DNA of 64,000 nucleotides from contig OY762936.1 of the NCBI GenBank assembly GCA_963666935.1, positions 992,001 through 1,056,000 of the forward strand, read 5' to 3'. Below are positions 58,478 to 64,000 of this stretch, piece by piece. The notes below the pieces were generated by a model. That model made no database searches, was not told the DNA's origin, and worked only from the letters and a program-made list of their open reading frames with translations. The DNA comes from G963666935 sp963666935 (GTDB taxonomy: Bacteria > Bacillota > Clostridia > Christensenellales > CAG-138). How positions within the stretch are numbered: the first letter of the stretch is position 1; every line of letters starts with the position of its first letter. Position numbers and translations under genes: made by a program.

Positions 58478-60454
58478 TTGAATTTCAGCAGACTGATTCG
58501 GCATATGGCATTGCTACTGGCCTGCGTTATGGCGCTTGGCTTGTTTTCCTATGCGTTTGCGGAGCAGGGGTGGGACAGCAACACGCCAGAACCTACGGTA
58601 CAGCCCACCACTACGCCGGAAGTTACCGCTACGCCGGAAGTTACCGCTACGCCGGAGGTTACCGCTACACCGGAAAGCACGCCTGAAGCATCCCCGACGA
58701 ATACGCCTGCGGCGAGCAGTACCCCAACTGCCACACCAACCTCCACACAGACCAGCACACCTGCCGCCACCCCTACATCTACACCCGCATACAGCGTGAA
58801 GTGGACGGGTGACGCTGCTACAGTGGCATTGGGTACGGAATTCGACTTGCGTGAGGGTGTATCGGCCAAGGATGAAAACGGCAATACGCTTACGGTGACC
58901 GTTACCGACAGCGACGATTTTGACGCATATGTGCCGAGCGAGTATAGGATTACATATTCTGCCATCCATCCCGAGACCGGAAAGGCCTTTGCCTATACCC
59001 GAACGGTTCTTGTACAAAAAACTGCGGCCCAACAGAAATATACCCTGACCATGGTGCTGGGCGAACTGGTTTACAAACAGGGAGCTAGCAAGTACGATCT
59101 GGACAACAACGCTTATGCGCTGGACGAAAATGGCCACAAGGTTTCCGTGAGCCAGATTTCCAATGGGGGCTTTAACATCGGCGTGGCGGGAACATACAGC
59201 GTAGCATTTATGGCCCGGCACCCCGTCACCGGAGAGCGGGTATTTGGAACCCGCACGGTCCGGGTGCTATGCGAAAAAGATTACAAGGCGTGGCGAAAAC
59301 AGCAGAATCGCCTCAGCGGCGACAGCAATGAGCGATACGCCAGGTACCTGAGATACCGCAACGAGATTGCGGCAGAGTTAGCCGCTCAGATGGAAGACTT
59401 GACAGGGCAGATGCAACAGCGCATTGCTGCGCTTTGCGGCGTTCTGGGAGCACACGACTATACCCTTGTGCGGGCCGTTCCCGCGTTGTTGGATGATGCG
59501 CAAGACGAAACGCAAGCAACGGGTGAAGAAGTGCTTCTTTACGAGATTCCTACAGACGACGCCTCCTTTGAGGTGCTCGACGAGCTTGCCATTGACAATT
59601 GGTCGGATATCCTAGCGGTGTTTGTGGCTGAAAACAGCTTGGACGTGGACAAGCCGCTGGACCTGATCAACTTGAGAAAGATCACGTTTGATGGCCTTGC
59701 TCAGGTGTTTTTTGAGATGAACCCCATCACATACCACATAGACGAAGAAACCGGAAATCTGCGCATTATGATATGCCCGCGCACAGCCCGGGAGTATTGC
59801 GAAATCTGCGGCTGGCTCCAAGAACGCGTCAACGTGCTGGAAGAATTGCTGCAGCCGGAGTTCTTGAGCGTGTTCGCATCCCTGACAGGGGATACAACCT
59901 TCAGCGACATGTCCGAGGCGGAGGCGGAAGAGATCCGGAGTGCGTTGCCCAAGGGACTGAACGTGCAGCGGGAATCAATCGTGGTGACTGCCTATTCGCT
60001 CGTGGAAAAGGTCAGTTATTTCTGGGGCGGCAAATATAATGAAATCGGCTGGAATCCCCTTTGGGGCATTCCCGCCAGAGTAACTAGTGAGGGGAGTAAG
60101 ACTACCGGCAAGGTGCGCAACTACGGTCTGGACTGCAGCGGATATGTGGCTTGGGCGTTCATCAACGCTCTGGGTAATATTGCTGTGTTGGACGCCGTCG
60201 GCTCCGGCAGCGCCGATCAATGGAGCCATTCCGTTTCACTGGGTTGGGAAGAAGCTCAACCGGGAGATTTGGCCTTTAAAGCCAAGCCCGGCAGCGTGGA
60301 TATCAACCACGTGGGGATCATTGTATCCAAAGAAGTCGACGGGACTTATATGATTGCCCATTGTTCTTCTTCCTTGGGCGGCGTTGTGGTGAGCGAGGCA
60401 TGGGAAAGCGGCTTCCGCTATTTGCGCCGGCCTGCCTTGTATGGGGAGGAATAG
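58478..60454 (+). CDS. Secreted NlpC/P60 cell-wall hydrolase with T/P-rich repeat stalk
   Basis: 658 residues. Signal peptide at residues 1-28 (LIRHMALLLACVMALGLFSYAFA). Then a Thr/Pro/Glu-rich linker with P-E-V-T-A-T repeats (about 35-110), two beta-sandwich, Ig-like modules with Y-R-I-T-Y-S-A and Y-S-V-A-F-M-A endings, and a helical middle. The C-terminal NlpC/P60 peptidase has the catalytic Cys in NYGLDCSGYVAWAF and His in DINHVGIIVS. It would cut peptide stems of peptidoglycan outside the membrane. The TTG at 58478 is the start with GAGAGGGG upstream. The next gene begins two bases after its stop. Confidence 0.9.
   Translation: MNFSRLIRHMALLLACVMALGLFSYAFAEQGWDSNTPEPTVQPTTTPEVTATPEVTATPEVTATPESTPEASPTNTPAASSTPTATPTSTQTSTPAATPTSTPAYSVKWTGDAATVALGTEFDLREGVSAKDENGNTLTVTVTDSDDFDAYVPSEYRITYSAIHPETGKAFAYTRTVLVQKTAAQQKYTLTMVLGELVYKQGASKYDLDNNAYALDENGHKVSVSQISNGGFNIGVAGTYSVAFMARHPVTGERVFGTRTVRVLCEKDYKAWRKQQNRLSGDSNERYARYLRYRNEIAAELAAQMEDLTGQMQQRIAALCGVLGAHDYTLVRAVPALLDDAQDETQATGEEVLLYEIPTDDASFEVLDELAIDNWSDILAVFVAENSLDVDKPLDLINLRKITFDGLAQVFFEMNPITYHIDEETGNLRIMICPRTAREYCEICGWLQERVNVLEELLQPEFLSVFASLTGDTTFSDMSEAEAEEIRSALPKGLNVQRESIVVTAYSLVEKVSYFWGGKYNEIGWNPLWGIPARVTSEGSKTTGKVRNYGLDCSGYVAWAFINALGNIAVLDAVGSGSADQWSHSVSLGWEEAQPGDLAFKAKPGSVDINHVGIIVSKEVDGTYMIAHCSSSLGGVVVSEAWESGFRYLRRPALYGEE
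58613..58680 (+). repeat. 18-bp tandem repeat in the linker of the NlpC/P60 gene
   Basis: About three and a half copies of ACGCCGGAAGTTACCGCT, coding T-P-E-V-T-A, in frame and with few changes, so the copy number is likely to vary between strains. Confidence 0.85.
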
Positions 60455-60456
60455 GG

Positions 60457-61041
60457 ATGAAAAAGATATGCATGGGTTTTGCGGCGGCATTGCTTTTGCT
60501 GCCATCGTGCGCGCTGGCGGAGATTGAGGCGCAGCCAGAGGCAGGCGGTGAGGTGGCGGCCGGAGATGTTGTCACATATACTGTGACCGTGGAAGCGGAC
60601 GACCCCGATGGGCAGGTGCACATTGTACTTTCAGAGGGAATGGAACTACAGCAGGACAGCGTTTTGGTGTCGGAGGGTGACCTGTATTTCGGCAGCGATG
60701 GGTTCGTGCTTATGACGGAGCTGGCAAGCGGCGACAAAATTGAGTTTTCGGCAACGGTAGGGGAAGAGGCCAAAGAGGCCATTTGCACTGTAACCGGAAG
60801 CGTGGAAGAAACAGTACGTCACACCATTACGCTGCCGTTGGAGGAACCCGTCAACCAGAGTGAACTGGCGCAGGAGACGATGAAGGGAGAAGAGCCAGCC
60901 AATATGACATGGGGTTGGATTGCGTTGGCGGGCGCTGCACTTGCGGGCGGAAGCTGCTGGGGCATTTATAAGGTAATTGGAAGAAAGAAAGCCGTTGAGA
61001 GTTCGACGGAGGATGGTCCCAATAAGCCCGCCGGAGTATAA
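60457..61041 (+). CDS. Secreted, membrane-anchored beta-sandwich protein
   Basis: 194 residues. Signal peptide MKKICMGFAAALLLLPSCALA, then one DUF11-like conserved repeat domain (GGEVAAGDVVTYTVTVEADD, MELQQDSVLVSEG), a single membrane helix near residue 150 (WGWIALAGAALAGGSCWGIY) and a short basic tail. It is translated directly after the NlpC/P60 enzyme (GGAGG inside the end of that gene) and may anchor or assist it at the cell surface. The exact role is unknown. Confidence 0.75.
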   Translation: MKKICMGFAAALLLLPSCALAEIEAQPEAGGEVAAGDVVTYTVTVEADDPDGQVHIVLSEGMELQQDSVLVSEGDLYFGSDGFVLMTELASGDKIEFSATVGEEAKEAICTVTGSVEETVRHTITLPLEEPVNQSELAQETMKGEEPANMTWGWIALAGAALAGGSCWGIYKVIGRKKAVESSTEDGPNKPAGV

Positions 61042-61048
61042 AAGACCC

Positions 61049-61082
61049 CCGCCGCAGAGGAATTCCTCTGCGGCGGTTTTTT
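61049..61082. terminator. Terminator with a perfect 28-bp palindrome
   Basis: CCGCCGCAGAGG, AATT, CCTCTGCGGCGG, then six T on the plus strand. It serves the secreted-protein operon and the convergent small gene. Confidence 0.9.
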
Positions 61083-61093
61083 GCGTTTTAGCG

Positions 61094-61375
61094 TTATTTC
61101 AGTTGCTGCATGACGGAAAGGAGCTTTTGTTGCTGCTCTGGCGACAGCATGGGTGTAATTCTCCGCGCCACGTTTTCCAGTTCTTCGGCGTTGAAGGCAC
61201 CGCTGCTGCGCGCGTTTCTCAGCTCATTTAATAGCTCACCGTCACTTTTGCCGCCATAGCGGTTTACGACATCCTGAATGTTGCCTAAAGTACCTTGATC
61301 GAGATTGGCGGCCACTCTTGCGGCTTCGTCCATGTTCAGAGGCTGCGCTTTGCTTCCTTTTAAAGTCCGTTTCAT
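61094..61375 (-). CDS. Unrecognised small helical protein, 93 aa
   Basis: A basic start (MKRTLKGSKAQP) is followed by helices (MDEAARVAANLDQGTLGNIQDVVNRYGGKSDGELL; LENVARRITPMLSPEQQQKLLSVMQQLK). No membrane segment, no Cys. I do not recognise a family. It is divergent from the Gly/Asn-rich gene at 61502 with a 126-bp shared upstream region, so the two may be co-regulated. The well-formed codon structure and the terminator behind it support a real gene. Confidence 0.65.
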   Translation of the reverse strand: MKRTLKGSKAQPLNMDEAARVAANLDQGTLGNIQDVVNRYGGKSDGELLNELRNARSSGAFNAEELENVARRITPMLSPEQQQKLLSVMQQLK

Positions 61376-61501
61376 TTCAGATCGCCCTTTCTGCCCCGTT
61401 ATTTGGGCCTATTACTGAATCCCTAAGTTATTACTATGCAGGCGGGGGGACGGAGGTTCACAAGTTTTGGGGTTTGCATAGAATGATAGAGAGGTGATGG
61501 T

Positions 61502-62140
61502 ATGCAGAGAATCGCGCCCAATACGCTTCCGCCACGGCGGAACAACAACGGCGGTTACAGTGGGCAGAGCGAATCGCCGGCTTATTCCATGGCAATGCGG
61601 ATTCGGGCGGAGCAGGGTACGGATTATGCGGCACGGTATCTTTCGGCCATGGAGCCCTTTTTGGCACCCGCGGAAAGGACCCATATTGCCGAGACCCTTG
61701 GGATACGGCTGCCGACCCCCGCTCCTGCACAAAACAGCAATAACCCGCCTTCCAACATGCCGAATTTTGAGGGGCATGGAACTGGGAATATGGGCAGCCC
61801 GGGAAACATGGGAGGCCTTGGAAATATGATGGGAGGGCCGGGGAACACGGGAAATCAGGGGAACACGGGAAATCAGGGGAACGCGGGAAATCAGGGCAAC
61901 ACGGGAAATCAGGGGAACACGGGAAATCAGGGGAACATGGGAGGCCTGGGGAACATGATGGGAGGCCTTGGGAACATGATGGGAGGCCTTGGAAACATGG
62001 GTGGCATGGGAAACATGGGGAACATCATGCAGATGGTGCAAATGCTGGGCGGCTTGCAAAATATGGGCAAGTCTCAAGGCGGAGGAGGGAATCCCATGCA
62101 GCTGGCGCAGATGCTCGGAGGTCTGATGGGGAAAAAGTAA
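61502..62140 (+). CDS. Low-complexity Gly/Asn/Met-rich repeat protein, 212 aa
   Basis: The first 85 residues are ordinary (RIAPNTLPPRRNNNGG, MAMRIRAEQGTDYAARYLSAMEPFLAPAERTHIAETLGI). From about residue 95 the protein consists of G-N-T-G-N-Q and G-N-M-M-G-G-L units, ending MGKSQGGGGNPMQLAQMLGGLMGKK. This is reminiscent of structural or coat proteins and of collagen-like low-complexity chains, but without the G-x-y period of true collagen. A GAGGTG site precedes the ATG. The function is not known; a spore-surface or matrix role is a guess. Confidence 0.7.
   Translation: MQRIAPNTLPPRRNNNGGYSGQSESPAYSMAMRIRAEQGTDYAARYLSAMEPFLAPAERTHIAETLGIRLPTPAPAQNSNNPPSNMPNFEGHGTGNMGSPGNMGGLGNMMGGPGNTGNQGNTGNQGNAGNQGNTGNQGNTGNQGNMGGLGNMMGGLGNMMGGLGNMGGMGNMGNIMQMVQMLGGLQNMGKSQGGGGNPMQLAQMLGGLMGKK
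61840..62010 (+). repeat. Tandem 18-bp and 21-bp repeats in the Gly/Asn/Met-rich gene
   Basis: About five units of GGGAACACGGGAAATCAG (G-N-T-G-N-Q), followed by 21-bp units coding G-N-M-M-G-G-L. All keep frame. Such arrays expand and contract by slippage. Confidence 0.85.
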
Positions 62141-62196
62141 CTTGCGTCGCTGACTGCTTCGCATGTATAATGAATTGCCAAATCACGGAAGGATTT

Positions 62197-62859
62197 ATGA
62201 TGATGCGAGAGACCAAGACGGCAAAGGCACAGCGCACGCAAAAGATATTAGAGTCATTGGCCGAAACCTACCCCGACGCGGTGCCGCAGCTGATATTTTC
62301 TACTCCGTTCGAGTTGCTTGTAGCCACGGTGCTTTCGGCACAGTGTACGGATCAGCGCGTAAATCAGGTGACAAAAGAGCTCTTCCCCGTATACGGTACG
62401 CCGGAAAAGATGGCGGCGGCCACGAAGGAAGAGCTGATTCCTTATATCAAAAGCTGTGGGCTTTATCAAAATAAGAGCAAAAATCTTGCGGCATTGGCTA
62501 GAATACTGGTAAAGGAATATGGGGGACAAGTCCCTAGGGACCGGGAAGCGCTCATGGAGCTACCGGGCGTGGGCCGCAAGACCGCCAACGTGGTAATATC
62601 CAACGCGTTCGGAATTCCGGCCATAGCCGTGGATACCCACGTGTTCCGGGTGGCAAACCGGACAGGCCTTGCGGAGGCGAAGGACGTATGGAACACGGAG
62701 CGCCAGCTCATGCAGGCGATCCCAGAGGAACAGTGGTCCGTCGCACACCATTGGCTGATTTTCCATGGGCGGCGAGTTTGTTTTGCCCGCAATCCAAAAT
62801 GTGAAATCTGTACGGTTTCCCGGTATTGCAAAAAGAGGATGAGCGAGGAGCAAAAGTAA
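62197..62859 (+). CDS. nth: Endonuclease III
   Basis: 220 residues. The helix-hairpin-helix LPGVGRKTANVVISNAFG has the catalytic Lys, VDTHVFRVANRTGL the catalytic Asp, and CFARNPKCEICTVSRYC binds the [4Fe-4S] cluster (C-x6-C-x2-C-x5-C). It removes oxidised pyrimidines and nicks abasic sites. The ATG at 62197 has GGAAGG ahead; the in-frame ATG at 62170 has none. One base separates it from obgE. Confidence 0.95.
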   Translation: MMMRETKTAKAQRTQKILESLAETYPDAVPQLIFSTPFELLVATVLSAQCTDQRVNQVTKELFPVYGTPEKMAAATKEELIPYIKSCGLYQNKSKNLAALARILVKEYGGQVPRDREALMELPGVGRKTANVVISNAFGIPAIAVDTHVFRVANRTGLAEAKDVWNTERQLMQAIPEEQWSVAHHWLIFHGRRVCFARNPKCEICTVSRYCKKRMSEEQK

Positions 62860-62860
62860 A

Positions 62861-64000
62861 ATGCAGTTTGTTGATAAGACAAAAATCTTCATTAAGGCCG
62901 GAGACGGAGGCGATGGTTGCGTCAGCTTTCACCGGGAGAAATACGTTGCCCGGGGCGGTCCGGACGGAGGCGACGGCGGATTGGGCGGCAGCATCGTATT
63001 CGTGGCGGACGAAGGCATGAACACACTGCTGGATTTCCGCTTCACGCGCCATTACCGGGCGGAGCGGGGCGAGAACGGCAAGGCGGCCATGTCCCGGGGG
63101 AAGAACGGACAGGATCTATACATCAAGGTGCCGGTGGGAACGCTGGTGCGAGATATTTCTACCGGAAGAATTGTTGCGGATATGAATAAGCCCGGCCGCA
63201 GCAGGGTTGTTTTGCACGGAGGACGAGGAGGCAGGGGAAACGCCAGATTTGCCACGCCCACCAGGCAGGCTCCACGGTTTTCACAGCCGGGCCAAAAGAC
63301 GCTGGAGCACCAAGTGGAACTGGAGCTCAAGACCATTGCAGACGTGGGCCTGCTGGGGCTCCCCAACGTGGGCAAGAGCACGATCCTTTCGATTTTGACC
63401 AGCGCCAAGCCCAAGATTGCCAACTATCACTTCACCACTCTTACGCCCAATCTAGGCGTGGTGAGGCGCTATGATACCAGCTTTGTGCTAGCGGATATTC
63501 CGGGCCTAATTGAGGGTGCAGCACAAGGCGCTGGACTGGGCCACGATTTTCTCCGACATGTGGAGCGTACACGGATGCTGATTCATGTGGTGGATATTTC
63601 GGGCTGCGAAGGCCGCGATCCCCTTACGGATTACCGCCAGATCAACGCGGAACTGGAAATGTTTAGCCCACGGTTGGCTGAGATTCCCCAGATCATAGCT
63701 GCAAACAAAATGGATCTGACGGGCGCGGAAGATAACCTTGCGGCTTTTCGGGAAGCGCTAAAGGATGAAAACGTCCCAATTTTCCCGGTTTCGGCGGCAA
63801 CGGTCAGCGGGTTTGAACCGCTGCTGGATGAAGTGGTTAAAATTCTCGCTCGCCTGCCAAAGCCGTTCGAGTTTGAAGAAGAGGACATGGTGGAGGGCCG
63901 CAAGTACGAGCCTGGGTTTGAAATTACTCGGGACGGCGATGTGCTTGTGGTGTCTGGCGGAAGTGTGGACTACCTTATGGATACCACATACGCGGAGGAC
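62861..64000 (+). CDS. obgE: GTPase ObgE/CgtA, N-terminal 380 codons (cut by window edge)
   Basis: The Gly-rich Obg fold (IKAGDGGDGCVSFHREKYVARGGPDGGDGG, then RGGRGNARFATPTRQAPRF) is followed by the G domain: GLPNVGKSTILSIL (P-loop), DIPGLIEGA (G3), ANKMD (G4), PVSAA (G5). The start of the OCT C-terminal domain (YEPGFEITRDGDVLVVSGG) is visible before the window ends. Obg takes part in 50S ribosome assembly and, in Bacillus, in the stress and sporulation response. ATG at 62861. Confidence 0.95.
   Translation, partial: MQFVDKTKIFIKAGDGGDGCVSFHREKYVARGGPDGGDGGLGGSIVFVADEGMNTLLDFRFTRHYRAERGENGKAAMSRGKNGQDLYIKVPVGTLVRDISTGRIVADMNKPGRSRVVLHGGRGGRGNARFATPTRQAPRFSQPGQKTLEHQVELELKTIADVGLLGLPNVGKSTILSILTSAKPKIANYHFTTLTPNLGVVRRYDTSFVLADIPGLIEGAAQGAGLGHDFLRHVERTRMLIHVVDISGCEGRDPLTDYRQINAELEMFSPRLAEIPQIIAANKMDLTGAEDNLAAFREALKDENVPIFPVSAATVSGFEPLLDEVVKILARLPKPFEFEEEDMVEGRKYEPGFEITRDGDVLVVSGGSVDYLMDTTYAED

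Noticed and set aside
58613..62010. Short tandem repeats as a CRISPR array
   Set aside because: Units of 18 and 21 bp lie head to tail without unique spacers and are in coding frame.

Overview
The window comes from a spore-forming anaerobic Firmicute of the Clostridia type, at roughly 50-55% G+C by eye. The evidence is sporulation genes (spoIIID, sigG, yqfC, yqfD, a PdaB-like deacetylase), anaerobic energy genes (nfnAB, ppdK, a small ferredoxin) and Firmicute-style clusters: yqfC-yqfD-phoH-pgpH-ybeY-cdd-era, dgt-dnaG-rpoD and nth-obgE. Genus cannot be fixed from the sequence; a Christensenellales-like lineage is only a guess.

The most striking feature is at 16.6-21.8 kb. The forespore sigma factor gene sigG is cut in two. 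Its N-terminal 97 codons (21485-21775, minus strand) and its remaining 161 codons (16584-17069) are separated by 4,415 bp. That DNA carries a SpoIVCA-like large serine recombinase, a small ORF with a good ribosome site, and nfnAB. A 15-bp direct repeat (17070-17084 and 21485-21499) lies exactly at the break. Joining across it restores a continuous 258-codon sigma-G, and the excised circle would carry an attP-like site with a perfect 10-bp inverted repeat. This is a skin-like element, but in sigG rather than sigK.

Layout. 0-9.5 kb: end of an M20 peptidase, then a lower-GC catabolic module A on the minus strand (GntR regulator, three tandem enolase-superfamily dehydratases, APC permease, MFS transporter) lying between a complete PdaB-like deacetylase gene and a truncated direct copy of its 3' end. 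9.6-16.5 kb: recD2, comF, spoIIID, a thioesterase, a candidate structured RNA, cysK, and a Na/Pi cotransporter. 16.6-22.8 kb: split sigG, its element, recO and yqzL. 22.8-29.8 kb: the era operon with a cyclase-family hydrolase at its end. 29.8-36.9 kb: tcdA, a LysR regulator, four tandem PLP-dependent dehydratases and an ornithine cyclodeaminase homologue. 37-37.9 kb: a PadR/DUF2812 pair with two operator-like dyads. 37.9-44.9 kb: an unusual overlapping three-gene minus-strand operon headed by a 1,554-residue multidomain protein. 45-48 kb: ppdK and a ferredoxin. 48.2-53.4 kb: module B (GntR, two dehydratases, APC permease), paralogous to module A. 53.4-64 kb: dgt, dnaG, rpoD, a nitrilase-family hydrolase, two secreted proteins, two unrecognised small proteins, nth and the start of obgE.

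Modules A and B look like two versions of one catabolic system. Regulators, permeases and dehydratases are homologous, and both promoter regions contain the heptamer TAGCGAA. The PLP lyase/cyclodeaminase operon between them could act downstream, which is inference. All assignments come from reading the sequence and recalling family motifs; no database search was run.
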